Origin: Halalkalibacter okhensis
GTDB taxonomy: Bacteria; Bacillota; Bacilli; Bacillales; Bacillaceae_D
Assembly (NCBI RefSeq): GCF_000787375.1
Contig: NZ_JRJU01000002.1
Location: 186,001 to 250,000, forward strand
DNA length: 64,000 nucleotides
Direction of reading: 5' to 3'
The notes beneath the pieces are model-generated. The model was not told where the DNA came from. It did no database searches and saw nothing but the letters and a program-made list of their open reading frames with translations. Position numbers and translations under genes: made by a program. The stretch's first letter is position 1. Each line of letters starts with the position of its first letter. Positions 54,025-62,816 of the stretch are shown here, piece by piece.

Positions 54025-54651
54025 GATAATTCCGAGTTTGAAACTTGCTTTACTAATCGGATAAAACAGAAACGTTACTATTATACACACTGTTATAAAG
54101 GTAGGCGTAATGAACGGACTAAACCACTTTTGTAATGGCTCCATATACAGGACTAGTATCATGAACAAAAAATTAGGTACTAGTAAAAGCTTCAAGATGT
54201 TTCTTATGAATGGTTCTCCTGTATATCCATAGTTCTTCCCAATTAAAAATCCAAGATATGACCACAGAAACATGTACAAAGAAAGAATCATCCATTTTTG
54301 TGAAACTAAGCTATTCCATAGCAATTCCATGAATGAAGAGCCAAAAAAATAATATAGTATAGTGATCAGTATTCCTAACATAAATAAGGAGTAGTTCACT
54401 AGAATCGAGTATTTTTGAACCATACTTGGAACAAGATTTTTCTCATTAAATTGTAATGCTAGCTGCTCTGGTTGCCCGATTTCCTTCATGATCATTTGAT
54501 ATGCATTTGTCTCATTTACACCGGTCAATAACAGCTCTGTTAGCTTTTGTTCAATATAATCATCAAACTCTAATATAATTTCATCTCTTCTTGGATGACG
54601 TTCTAGTTCTTTTTCTAATTGTAGGAGAAAATCCTCTTTATATTGACTCAT
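54013..54651 (-). CDS. HAAS-domain (DUF1700-like) membrane protein
   Basis: 212 residues: an N-terminal helical HAAS signalling domain ([20 protein letters not shown], about 1-75) followed by about five membrane segments. Such proteins pair with PadR regulators in Firmicutes. The start overlaps the PadR gene by four bases (ATGA). They are thought to sense membrane or envelope state and act on the regulator; this is family knowledge, not seen here. Confidence 0.75.
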   Translation of the reverse strand: MSQYKEDFLLQLEKELERHPRRDEIILEFDDYIEQKLTELLLTGVNETNAYQMIMKEIGQPEQLALQFNEKNLVPSMVQKYSILVNYSLFMLGILITILYYFFGSSFMELLWNSLVSQKWMILSLYMFLWSYLGFLIGKNYGYTGEPFIRNILKLLLVPNFLFMILVLYMEPLQKWFSPFITPTFITVCIIVTFLFYPISKASFKLGIIKGM

Positions 54652-54977
54652 ATTGATCTTCCTAAAACATTACTCATCATCTTGACAAATGAGTTCCACT
54701 CTTTTGTTTTTGCTTTGAGTAATTCTTGTCCTTCTTCTGTTATTTTATAATACTTTCTAGCTGGTCCTTTTTCTTGTTCCTTCCAGTAAGAAGTGATAAA
54801 TCCTTTTTCCTCTAGTTTATGTAGGGCGGGATATAGGGTCCCTTCTTTCACCTGTAAAGTATGTTCACTTCGACTCCCCATCTCCTTTACAAGTTGATAT
54901 CCATACATATCTCCATCCAGCAACAATTGAAGTACAATTAAAGAAGTACTCCCTTTCACCAGTTCACGGTTAAACAT
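54648..54977 (-). CDS. PadR-family transcriptional regulator
   Basis: 109 residues with the PadR winged helix ([37 protein letters not shown]) and the usual short C-terminal helix. It is the first gene of an operon with the HAAS protein. A TACCT-N9-AGGTA dyad overlaps its promoter region, in line with autoregulation. Confidence 0.9.
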   Translation of the reverse strand: MFNRELVKGSTSLIVLQLLLDGDMYGYQLVKEMGSRSEHTLQVKEGTLYPALHKLEEKGFITSYWKEQEKGPARKYYKITEEGQELLKAKTKEWNSFVKMMSNVLGRSI

Positions 54978-54986
54978 ATTCTCACC

Positions 54987-55005
54987 TACCTAGAATTATG
55001 AGGTA
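54987..55005. promoter_or_regulatory. Candidate PadR operator
   Basis: TACCT-N9-AGGTA inverted repeat, 10-28 bp before the PadR start and next to a CATAAT -10-like hexamer on the minus strand. Confidence 0.45.
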
Positions 55006-55082
55006 TGAATAAATCTTACAATATATCCCTAATCACTTCAAGAGATTATTAGGTTAAATCCTCTTCTTTTCCAAGCCAAAAA

Positions 55083-55122
55083 GCTACGAAATGAGATACT
55101 CATTGTATCCGCAGATCGTAGC
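55083..55122 (-). terminator. Terminator after trhO
   Basis: GCTACGA/TCGTAGC stem with an inner GATAC/GTATC stem; TTTTT follows on the minus strand. About 10 bp after the trhO stop. Confidence 0.85.
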
Positions 55123-55132
55123 CTTATTTTTA

Positions 55133-56110
55133 TTAGGAATGAACCTCTTCTCCATAACTTAATTGAGAAATTCGTTCTTTTACTTGCTCATCAGATAAAT
55201 CATGTTCTTCCACATAACGGTTTCTAGGATGCACTCGACACTCATGTGTACACCCACGCATGTATTTATGTTCATTTTCTGGTGAACATAATATTTTTTT
55301 ATTGCATTCAGGGTTTCCGCAGTTAACATATCGTTCACACGGTTCACCTGTGAAATGATCTTTACCAACAATCACATGTTCCGTTTGGTTAACTGGGACA
55401 CTTATGCGCTCATCAAACACATAACATTGCCCATCCCACAATTTCCCTTGAACCTCGGGATCTTTTCCGTATGTGACGATTCCTCCGTGTAATTGGGAGA
55501 CATCTTCAAAGCCTTCCTCTACTAACCAGCCAGAAAACTTTTCACATCTGATCCCACCAGTGCAGTATGTTAGAATCTTTTTTCCTTCAAACTGATCTCG
55601 GTTTTGCTTAATCCAATCCGGAAGCTCGCGGAAATTCCTAATTTCTGGTTTTATCGCTCCCCGAAAATGACCAAGTTCATATTCATAATCATTTCTTGCA
55701 TCAATGACCACAGTTTGTGGATCTTGCATAGCTTCATAGAATTCTGTTGGTTCCAAGTAAGTTCCTGTTACCTTAAGCGGGTTGATATCGTCTTCTAGTC
55801 GAAGTGTAACAAGTTCTTCTCGGTAACGAACGTGCATCTTTTTAAATGCATGAATTTCCGCCTCATCCACTTTAAAAACCATCTCAGCAAAACGTGGGTC
55901 TGCTCTCATAACTTCCATGTATTCCTCTGTCTGTTCAATCGTCCCTGACAGCGTTCCATTTATTCCTTCTGCCGCTACAAGAATTCTGCCCTTTACACCT
56001 AGCTTTTGACAAAACTCCAAATGTTCAGAAGCGAATTTTTCTGGCTCTTCAATCGGGACATACATATAATACAGTAAGACTCTATATGGATGTTTCATAT
56101 TTAATTTCAC
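55133..56110 (-). CDS. trhO: tRNA uridine 5-hydroxylase, rhodanese-like (TrhO)
   Basis: 325 residues, the TrhO/UPF0176 length: an N-terminal acylphosphatase-like region ([15 protein letters not shown]), a rhodanese domain with catalytic cysteine in [11 protein letters not shown] near residue 180, and a cysteine-rich C-terminal zinc-type domain ([22 protein letters not shown]). The family uses molecular oxygen to hydroxylate uridine 34 of certain tRNAs. Monocistronic with terminator. Confidence 0.9.
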   Translation of the reverse strand: MKLNMKHPYRVLLYYMYVPIEEPEKFASEHLEFCQKLGVKGRILVAAEGINGTLSGTIEQTEEYMEVMRADPRFAEMVFKVDEAEIHAFKKMHVRYREELVTLRLEDDINPLKVTGTYLEPTEFYEAMQDPQTVVIDARNDYEYELGHFRGAIKPEIRNFRELPDWIKQNRDQFEGKKILTYCTGGIRCEKFSGWLVEEGFEDVSQLHGGIVTYGKDPEVQGKLWDGQCYVFDERISVPVNQTEHVIVGKDHFTGEPCERYVNCGNPECNKKILCSPENEHKYMRGCTHECRVHPRNRYVEEHDLSDEQVKERISQLSYGEEVHS

Positions 56111-56152
56111 CTGTGCTTTCTATTTCAATGTTTGCATTTTTAGACAATAAAA

Positions 56153-56174
56153 AATAGTTGCTAAGACAACTATT
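56153..56174 (-). terminator. Intrinsic terminator upstream of trhO
   Basis: AATAGTTG/CAACTATT 8-bp stem with a 6-base loop, followed on the minus strand by TTTTTTATTG. It ends the yuzB-side transcript. Confidence 0.75.
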
Positions 56175-56206
56175 CATCAATCATTAATGGGACAATCCCT
56201 AACGAC

Positions 56207-56242
56207 AATAACTTTTCATACAATAAAGTATGAAAAGTTATT
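56207..56242. other. 15-bp perfect hairpin after yuzB
   Basis: AATAACTTTTCATAC and its inverse around a 6-base AATAAA loop. No U run follows. It lies about 75 bp downstream of yuzB and may be a second, stabilising stem-loop before the terminator at 56153. Confidence 0.6.
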
Positions 56243-56316
56243 TCCATTAGATCATATGTTAGCGAAAAACGCAAATCCTCTTAACGAATCACAATCTAAG
56301 TCGAATCTACCTCTCT

Positions 56317-56562
56317 TTACGTATACATCGCTAACTCTAATTTTATATGCTCTCTAATTTTATCCAAACATTCAGTTACAGTTTTAGCAAATATTCGTTT
56401 GCCATTAACAATGGCGTACGGCCTTTTTGCACACATCCCACAAAAGGATAAGCAACTATTTTCAATAACAGCCACTTCCGGGAATTCTTCTTCTAGTATT
56501 TTCTCCACATCTACTTGTGTAACGAGACTGCCATTACATATCTCAACAACAACAATTCCCAT
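56317..56562 (-). CDS. yuzB: YuzB-family (DUF1450) protein
   Basis: 81 residues with the family's conserved cysteines in ENSCLSFCGMCAKRPYAIVN and an earlier cysteine in VEICNGS. The layout resembles a small thioredoxin-like/ferredoxin-like fold. Function is not established. It is 34 bp after the pirin gene on the same strand and may be co-transcribed with it. Confidence 0.85.
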   Translation of the reverse strand: MGIVVVEICNGSLVTQVDVEKILEEEFPEVAVIENSCLSFCGMCAKRPYAIVNGKRIFAKTVTECLDKIREHIKLELAMYT

Positions 56563-56596
56563 CTCTCTTTCCTTTCCCTTTAAACCTTATAAGTCA

Positions 56597-57487
56597 TTAA
56601 ATTGCAGGCGGACCGAATTTTCCATCATGATAATCTCGATACGCTTGTCTAATTTCATCCATTGTATTCATAACAAATGGACCATAAGGAACAATTGGCT
56701 CCTTTATTGGGGTTCCAGAATAGATCAGTACTTTGCAACGTCTGCTTTTTGCTTTCATTTTTAGTTCACTGCTTCTTGATGCATCTCCATCTTCGTTATA
56801 AGTGAGAGTAGCCACACCGTGCTTTTTTATTTGGACAGTTTCCTCTCCCATCCCAAATTCAATCTCACCTGACAATACGTATAAGAAAGCATTATGGGTT
56901 TCAGGTAAGGAATGCACGTAGCTTGCTCCTTTTTCAAGGTTAATTTCTGCTAAGGTAATAGGTACGACTGAGTCTAATGGACCCTTTACGTCACCAAACT
57001 CGCCGGAAAACACTTTTATTGATCCACCATCCACCTGAATCACCGGAGCCTCTTCGGAATAAATATTTTGATAAGATGTTTCTGTTTTCTTTTGGTCTTT
57101 CGGCAGATTCAGCCACAGTTGAAGTGTATGGGCGATATCATCCTCAACGCCTTCTTCTCCATGTCTTGCTGCCCAACCTGCATTCATATATTGAACATCA
57201 CCAGGCTCTAGAATATCTCGTCCTCCTCCGTTATCGATATGTTCTAATCTACCGTCAACAACATAAGTGATCGTTTGAAACCCACGGTGAGGATGATCTG
57301 AAAAAGCCCCTTTCTTAAACCAGTCTTCTGCCATCAATATAAATGGGTCAAAATCCATCCAGCGTTCAACAGGAAGAATCCATCCCTTTTGGATAAATGG
57401 AAAAGAAGCTTGTTCATATTTGACATACCAATGATCTTTAATGTTTCTTTGGAACACATTTGATTGATCAGTACCCACATTCACCAC
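56597..57487 (-). CDS. Pirin-family cupin protein
   Basis: 296 residues: bicupin pirin fold with the metal-binding block FSDHPHRGFQTITYVVDG and AGWAARHGEEG in the N-terminal cupin, and the pirin C-terminal domain. Some family members act as quercetin 2,3-dioxygenases; the true substrate of most is unknown. It lies 34 bp upstream of yuzB in the same direction. Confidence 0.85.
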   Translation of the reverse strand: MVNVGTDQSNVFQRNIKDHWYVKYEQASFPFIQKGWILPVERWMDFDPFILMAEDWFKKGAFSDHPHRGFQTITYVVDGRLEHIDNGGGRDILEPGDVQYMNAGWAARHGEEGVEDDIAHTLQLWLNLPKDQKKTETSYQNIYSEEAPVIQVDGGSIKVFSGEFGDVKGPLDSVVPITLAEINLEKGASYVHSLPETHNAFLYVLSGEIEFGMGEETVQIKKHGVATLTYNEDGDASRSSELKMKAKSRRCKVLIYSGTPIKEPIVPYGPFVMNTMDEIRQAYRDYHDGKFGPPAI

Positions 57488-57743
57488 TCCTAAAAAATCT
57501 TTTCTTATAAAAGGAAAGACTATACTCCCCTTAATATCTCAATTAATCACAATAACTACTCAAAACTAGAAAGTGTTTTTCTCATTAATGTCATCGTACA
57601 TACTTTTTAAACAAAAATGTATAATAAGTGTTTTTATCATACATCAAATTATTAAAAGGTAACAAATAATTTGCTCGCCTATTAAACACATGGGGGTGAT
57701 CGCAGTTTGCAATAACCCCTTGTACCTTTTTCAACTTATCTTA

Positions 57744-58145
57744 TCACTTCACTGAACGATTCATTTCTTTTTCTACCCGTTTAAAGTAAAGGTAAAAGCT
57801 CAACCAGAAAATAAGATAGACTAAAATGAAACTAGAAATACTGACTAAAACGGCAACCGGTGTAAGGGGCAACCATCCAACTAGGGTAGCTAGGAATAAC
57901 CATAGCGAGATGGACAAAATAAAGTGAATCATCGTTTGTTTCAGTGGGCTCCATTTCTCAATTTCAAACAATAGAGAAGCTGCACCAAAAAAAGCACCCA
58001 TAATCATACTTCCAAGAATATTTTCCCATAAAATTGGAACAGCAACCTCAGTATTTGTCATCATCATAACCGTTAATGTTCCAAAGACCAAAACATTACT
58101 AAAACCTAAACCAATAAAGATCCGTTTTAACGCTTCCATGATCAT
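57744..58145 (-). CDS. DUF3021-family membrane protein
   Basis: 133 residues with four membrane helices, size and topology of DUF3021 proteins, which are regularly encoded right after LytTR regulators. It begins two bases after the LytTR gene. Probably the regulator's membrane partner; the role is unknown. Confidence 0.78.
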   Translation of the reverse strand: MIMEALKRIFIGLGFSNVLVFGTLTVMMMTNTEVAVPILWENILGSMIMGAFFGAASLLFEIEKWSPLKQTMIHFILSISLWLFLATLVGWLPLTPVAVLVSISSFILVYLIFWLSFYLYFKRVEKEMNRSVK

Positions 58146-58147
58146 AA

Positions 58148-58597
58148 TTATTCAACTCCTAAAATTAAAGATTTTTTGATGTCCTGTACATATTTTCTAG
58201 AAACATATTCCTTACTTCCTGAAAGAAAGTAAACACAGAGATTTCCGTTAAACGACAGCTCAAAACGATGAATTTGATTGAGATTTCCAATCACCGATTT
58301 AGAAAACCGAGTAAAGCCATGACCTTTTAACAATTCCTCTAACTCATACAACTTCATATTTACTTCAACAGCCTGTTTATGAATGACGGCAAACACTTTT
58401 CGATTGTAAGCATAGATATAGTCAATTTCTTCCGGGGAAAGCAAGATGGACTTTTCCTCCTCAACTCCTATAATTCGTTTTGAAGCTGGTTGTTGGAGTT
58501 TTGATACAAGCTCTTCGATTTCTTTCGTCCATTCTTTCGCTTGAATCGTCACATATACTCCATCATACTTGTCATCAATATCAACATTTAGCTTCAA
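58148..58597 (-). CDS. LytTR-domain DNA-binding regulator
   Basis: 149 residues from TTG 58597, chosen because AAGGAGGGAG is eight bases upstream and the product then matches the usual length of LytTR-DUF3021 regulators. A longer frame to 58747 has no SD. The C-terminal LytTR domain includes FTRFSKSVIGNLNQI and GSKEYVSRKYVQDIK. No receiver domain is present, so control is by the membrane partner or ligand rather than a sensor kinase. Confidence 0.83.
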   Translation of the reverse strand: MKLNVDIDDKYDGVYVTIQAKEWTKEIEELVSKLQQPASKRIIGVEEEKSILLSPEEIDYIYAYNRKVFAVIHKQAVEVNMKLYELEELLKGHGFTRFSKSVIGNLNQIHRFELSFNGNLCVYFLSGSKEYVSRKYVQDIKKSLILGVE

Positions 58598-58846
58598 TTC
58601 ATCTCCCTCCTTTTTCCATACTATATCACCAAATTCTCTAATAATTGGATTTATTTGTATAACATGTTTGGAAATGTGAATGACTCGTAGAATTGTATAC
58701 ATAAGTCCCTCCCCAAGCACCTGTAAAAAATTGTTTGTATTAATCAATATTCATCATTGATCACCACTCCACCTCTGTCTCATTGACGTCGTTTTCTCTC
58801 ACTGTTACTTTAAAGTTAAAGATTAATAGTGAAAAGGTGGTCATTT

Positions 58847-60265
58847 ATGATACGCTCATCGACGCTTGATCCTCATGTTTTTACAGACCAATCAATGCTT
58901 CTTTTACCCAAGTATGTGATTTTACGAGAAGGCCCTGTTGTTGATTATGCAGTACTTGTAAAAGGGGGAAAGTTTGCAGATATTGGTCCTGCGACAGAAT
59001 TGAAACAGCGTTACAAAGAGTTAAAACAAATATCCCTTCCTCAAACTCTTTTAATGCCTGGGTTTATTGATGCACATCACCACCTCACGCAATCCTTTGG
59101 GAAGGCGCTAGCTTTTGGCGAACCGTCTGAGATTTTCAAACGCATATGGGTTCCACTTGAAGGCTCACTTAATGAAGAGTTCGTGTATCTTGCGGGGAAG
59201 CTCGCAGCACTTGAGTCCCTGCGCGGAGGGTTCACTACCGTGGTCGATGCAGGTACACGAGCTGAGGGAGATTTAGCTCCATTAGCACAAGCGGTGACAG
59301 ATGCCGGATTGCGCTGTGTCCTCGGAATGATTTGCAATGATAAGGGCGGTGCTCCATCACGAGGTTCTCATGAAATCTTAAAACAAGCGGAAGCTCACCT
59401 TGCCAAATGGGGAAATAGCAGGCTCATTCATCCTTCCCTTGCCATCTCGATTCCAGAGGCCGCTACAGATGAAATGTTATATAGCGTTTCTTCGTTGTGT
59501 CATGAAGCAGGTGTGATGTTCCAAACGCACGTAAATGAGCATCTTGCTGCGGTCGAGCGTTCTATTATTGAACGAGGTCTAAGGCCGTTAGAACATTTGC
59601 ATTCTGTTGAAGCACTTGGTCCACAAACACTCCTTGCCCATGCTACTTTATTAACGCCACACGAACTACGATTAATTAAGGAAACGGACACTGCCGTAGC
59701 TTATAATCCTGTAGCGACATTGTGGAAAGGAAACGCAACCGCCCCTGCAACCTTCATGCATGAAGAAGGCATTCGTTTTGGGATTGGTACAGATAGCACA
59801 AGAAGCGATGGGTTTCGTTTGCTCGATGCAGCGGAAGCGACTCAGCGCTTAACTTTTGGAATTCCGGTTGGAGATTTCTCTACTGGTGGAGGATGGCCTT
59901 GGTTCGACCATGCGACTGCAGGAGGAGCGGATGCCATCTCACTTGGAAAGATAACAGGTGACATCGCCATTGGTAAAGAGGCTGATTTCCTCCTCATTGA
60001 CATTGATAATCCTGAATTTCATCCTTCAAGAGATCTTATTTGGGAACTCACCCGCTTTGGAAACCGTGATCAAATCATGGGTGTTTTCGTTGCAGGTAAG
60101 TTGCGTTTATGGGAAGGCTGGCCACTAGAATGGGATGGAAAAGCGTTGATGTATGAAGTATCTCAACGGGTAAATGAGGCGATTGAACAAGCCCCAATCC
60201 AAAAGCTACACCCCACCTCAACTGAGCATCGAAAACTTTTTAATGCTTTTCGGAATAAGTTATAA
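58847..60265 (+). CDS. Metal-dependent amidohydrolase (SsnA/AtzB/deaminase group)
   Basis: 472 residues from ATG 58847 (AAGGTGG seven bases upstream; a GTG at 58829 lies before the SD). Amidohydrolase 1 features: HxH metal pair in GFIDAHHHLTQ, histidine in FQTHVNEH, histidine in LLAHATLL and aspartate in GIGTDSTRSDGF, flanked by a beta-sandwich of N- and C-terminal parts (GKEADFLLIDID). Related enzymes are chlorohydrolases and guanine/cytosine or hydroxydechloroatrazine-type deaminases. Substrate here is unknown. Monocistronic. Confidence 0.82.
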   Translation: MIRSSTLDPHVFTDQSMLLLPKYVILREGPVVDYAVLVKGGKFADIGPATELKQRYKELKQISLPQTLLMPGFIDAHHHLTQSFGKALAFGEPSEIFKRIWVPLEGSLNEEFVYLAGKLAALESLRGGFTTVVDAGTRAEGDLAPLAQAVTDAGLRCVLGMICNDKGGAPSRGSHEILKQAEAHLAKWGNSRLIHPSLAISIPEAATDEMLYSVSSLCHEAGVMFQTHVNEHLAAVERSIIERGLRPLEHLHSVEALGPQTLLAHATLLTPHELRLIKETDTAVAYNPVATLWKGNATAPATFMHEEGIRFGIGTDSTRSDGFRLLDAAEATQRLTFGIPVGDFSTGGGWPWFDHATAGGADAISLGKITGDIAIGKEADFLLIDIDNPEFHPSRDLIWELTRFGNRDQIMGVFVAGKLRLWEGWPLEWDGKALMYEVSQRVNEAIEQAPIQKLHPTSTEHRKLFNAFRNKL

Positions 60266-60319
60266 TTAATATTGAAATACGATTAATGTGCTGAAATTGT
60301 AGAGGTTGTGGGCGCCATT

Positions 60320-60620
60320 GACTACCACAACCTCCTCTTTGTCTCATTTTCGGTCGACCTCCAATCCTTTGACTACCTTACTCTTCTCTCTATCTCTTTT
60401 TCGGGCAACCACCCTTCCCTTTGACTACCGTACTCTTCTCTCAATCTCTTTTTCGGGCGACCATCCTTCCCTTTGACTACCGTACTCTTCTCTCAATCTC
60501 TTTTTCGGGTGACCATCCTACCTTTTGACTACCGTACTCTTCTCTTAAGCTCTTTTTCGGGCGACCATCCTTCCCTTTGACTACTGTACTCTTCTCTCAA
60601 TCTCTTTTTCGGGCGACCAA
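60320..60620. repeat. 52-bp tandem repeat array, about six copies
   Basis: The landmark GACTAC recurs at 60320 (diverged copy, 51 bp), 60371, 60423, 60475, 60527 and 60579, giving a 52-bp period. Each unit also carries GTACTCTTCTCTC, TCTCTTTTTCGGG and CGACCATCC with a few substitutions between copies. The period is not a multiple of three, and there is no unique spacer, so it is neither coding nor CRISPR. A minisatellite in the gap between two convergent genes. Confidence 0.9.
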
Positions 60621-60670
60621 GCAAACCAAGTTAAAGGTACAAAGGTTTCACTTGCTCGATCATCGCATTT

Positions 60671-60711
60671 AGGGGTGTTCCAAAAGTCAAACACACTTTT
60701 AGAACACCCCT
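60671..60711. terminator. AGGGGTGTTC hairpin between convergent genes
   Basis: 10-bp arms AGGGGTGTTC/GAACACCCCT with an inner AAAAGT/ACTTTT stem, one base beyond the TauE-type permease stop. The same build as the element at 18911. It likely ends transcription on the minus strand. Confidence 0.7.
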
Positions 60712-60712
60712 A

Positions 60713-61534
60713 TTAATTCACTTTTGATATTTGGCTTGATGCGGCTTTTTTTCTCCATGGATAATTTTTAATCGCATTTTGTAGACCGATATAAAGGAGA
60801 GCAATAACGATCAATGCTCGCAATATCGTACCGTGAGTAAGAATGGCCATATATCCACCTAGTAAACCACCGATAAAGGCTGTTCCTGTTAGTAATGGAG
60901 CAATGTTAAGGGCTATATTATCTTGCTTATATTGTAGCCATGTACCAAGAATGGTTGTTGGAATAATCGCAAGAAGAGAAATTCCCTGCCCCATATGCTC
61001 ACTCACCTGCAACAAAATAACTGTACCTGGGACTAATATGGTACCTCCCCCCGCTCCAAATAATCCACTCGAAAGACCGGCAACAAGGCCTAGACCAATC
61101 GCCATCACTATCGTGTAATATTGACTCGTTGTAACAATTGATGAAAGAGGTGTAACAGGGAACATATACACACTAGCAAGTGATAGTAGGAAAAGTCCAA
61201 ATAGAAAACTTAACATTTGTCCTTTTACAAATTTCATTAATCGGGTCCCTGCAATCACTCCCACTAAACAACCGATCATCACTTGTATACTTATCGATAC
61301 ATCGATTTGTCCAGAGGAGAAATAAAAACCTAATGCTGCAACACCAGAAGCAAATGCTACAGGAAGTGCTGTAGCATGAGACTTATGTGGCGATAAACCA
61401 AGACTCGCAATGAGAAAAGGAATGACTAGAAACGACCCACCAATACCTAGCAATCCCCCAAAAAATCCACCAAACAAACCAATCAAACTCACTTTTAAAA
61501 ATATCTGTTTTTGGGTTTCGTCATGTGTATGCAA
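60713..61534 (-). CDS. TauE/SafE-family permease
   Basis: 273 residues with about eight membrane segments and the two internally repeated blocks GGFFGGLLGIGGSFLVIPFL and SGLFGAGGGTILVPGTVIL typical of TauE/SafE (sulfite exporter family). Some relatives export sulfite or sulfoacetate formed during sulfonate breakdown; others have unknown cargo. It lies 25 bp after the binding-protein gene and shares its operon. Confidence 0.82.
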   Translation of the reverse strand: MHTHDETQKQIFLKVSLIGLFGGFFGGLLGIGGSFLVIPFLIASLGLSPHKSHATALPVAFASGVAALGFYFSSGQIDVSISIQVMIGCLVGVIAGTRLMKFVKGQMLSFLFGLFLLSLASVYMFPVTPLSSIVTTSQYYTIVMAIGLGLVAGLSSGLFGAGGGTILVPGTVILLQVSEHMGQGISLLAIIPTTILGTWLQYKQDNIALNIAPLLTGTAFIGGLLGGYMAILTHGTILRALIVIALLYIGLQNAIKNYPWRKKAASSQISKVN

Positions 61535-61559
61535 GAGATTCTCCTTCTTCGAACCTTAT

Positions 61560-62579
61560 TTATTCATTACCTGGAAGAAATTCTGTTGTGAACAAGTCCT
61601 CCACCTCTATGTCTGTTTCTACTACTCCAATTTCCTTCAGTTGCTCCAATAATTTCGACCACTTTTCTTCCGTCATATAACCAACCCCATTCTCAGCTGC
61701 ATCACTTCCATAAATTAAATCAATTAATGCTTCGGATCCATATTTCATCGCTTCAAGGTCATAGTCAGGGTTTGCTTCCTGAATGACGTGATTGATTTCT
61801 TCATAGTTGGTTTTATAATAGTCCCACCCTTTTAAACTAGCTTCGACATAAGCCTGTACGGTCTCATAATTCTCCTCAATATAATCCTCTGTTGTAAAGA
61901 GAACATTGGCATACGTTTCATAGCCAGAATCGTTAATCATTAAATAGTCAACGTCAATTCCTTCTTGTGCTAAATTATACGGAGCTGTCGTCACAAACGC
62001 TTGGCTCACAGACGTTTTGTCTGATATGAAGGGACCGAACTGACCTGTAAATGCCATTTCATTCACATTCTCTAAATGATAGGCATCTTGAATGTATTCC
62101 CAATACATAACTCCTGGTGCTACATACACCGTTCTTCCATCTAGATCACTAAAATCGTCTATTGGTTCATCTTTATGATGCAATAATATTTGTGGATTTG
62201 TTTGCAAAATAGCTGCCACACCCACAACTGGAATTCCCTGGTCCCGTGCAGCAATTAATGCATCAGCAGGTGCCATTCCAAAATCCGCTTCCCCTGAAGC
62301 AACAATTTGAACAGCAGATACTTGAGGTCCTCCAGGTTCAATTATCATCTCGAGTCCAGCGTCTTCATAATAACCTTTTGCTAGTGCAGCATATTGCCCT
62401 CCATGGTCAGGCTGAGCAAACCAAGACGTGATTTGTTTGATATCTGTTAATTCTCCTTTGACCTCTGAACTCGTTGATTCACCCGTATCAACAGCACCAC
62501 TTTCATTTGATCCTCCACATCCAGCTAACAATAACGAAGTCATTATCACCGATCCAACCAAAGTTCCTATTTTCCGCAT
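61560..62579 (-). CDS. THI5/NMT1-like substrate-binding lipoprotein (SsuA/TauA/ThiY type)
   Basis: 339 residues with lipobox LLLAGCGG (modified cysteine at residue 21) and an NMT1/THI5-like binding fold (GYYEDAGLEMIIEPGGPQ; ASGEADFGMAPADAL). The class binds sulfonates, taurine or thiamine-precursor pyrimidines for ABC uptake. No ABC ATPase or permease gene follows; a TauE-type permease gene is next instead. Divergent from the HTH/binding-domain fusion gene. Confidence 0.82.
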   Translation of the reverse strand: MRKIGTLVGSVIMTSLLLAGCGGSNESGAVDTGESTSSEVKGELTDIKQITSWFAQPDHGGQYAALAKGYYEDAGLEMIIEPGGPQVSAVQIVASGEADFGMAPADALIAARDQGIPVVGVAAILQTNPQILLHHKDEPIDDFSDLDGRTVYVAPGVMYWEYIQDAYHLENVNEMAFTGQFGPFISDKTSVSQAFVTTAPYNLAQEGIDVDYLMINDSGYETYANVLFTTEDYIEENYETVQAYVEASLKGWDYYKTNYEEINHVIQEANPDYDLEAMKYGSEALIDLIYGSDAAENGVGYMTEEKWSKLLEQLKEIGVVETDIEVEDLFTTEFLPGNE

Positions 62580-62816
62580 TTAGGTTCCTCCCTTTACATG
62601 TAAAAGATAAACTTAAAGTAGCACCGATTTTTCAAGCTATCAATAGAGATTAAGAGATTAATCATGAATGAACTCACATGAAGAACAAAGACCAAAACGA
62701 CCAGTTATTCCCAAACTGAAACATAATTGGTACATTTTCTAACGTAAGATACCTCATTCATTTTAAATTTCTCTATAATTGAGTAAAGGAATTATGAAAA
62801 AAGGAGCCAGAAGCCA

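Noticed and set aside
58598-58747. N-terminal extension of the LytTR regulator
   Set aside because: No SD before 58747, while a near-perfect SD precedes TTG 58597 and gives the family length.
60320-60620. Possible CRISPR array
   Set aside because: The whole 52-bp unit is repeated with small changes; there are no unique spacers and no cas genes nearby.
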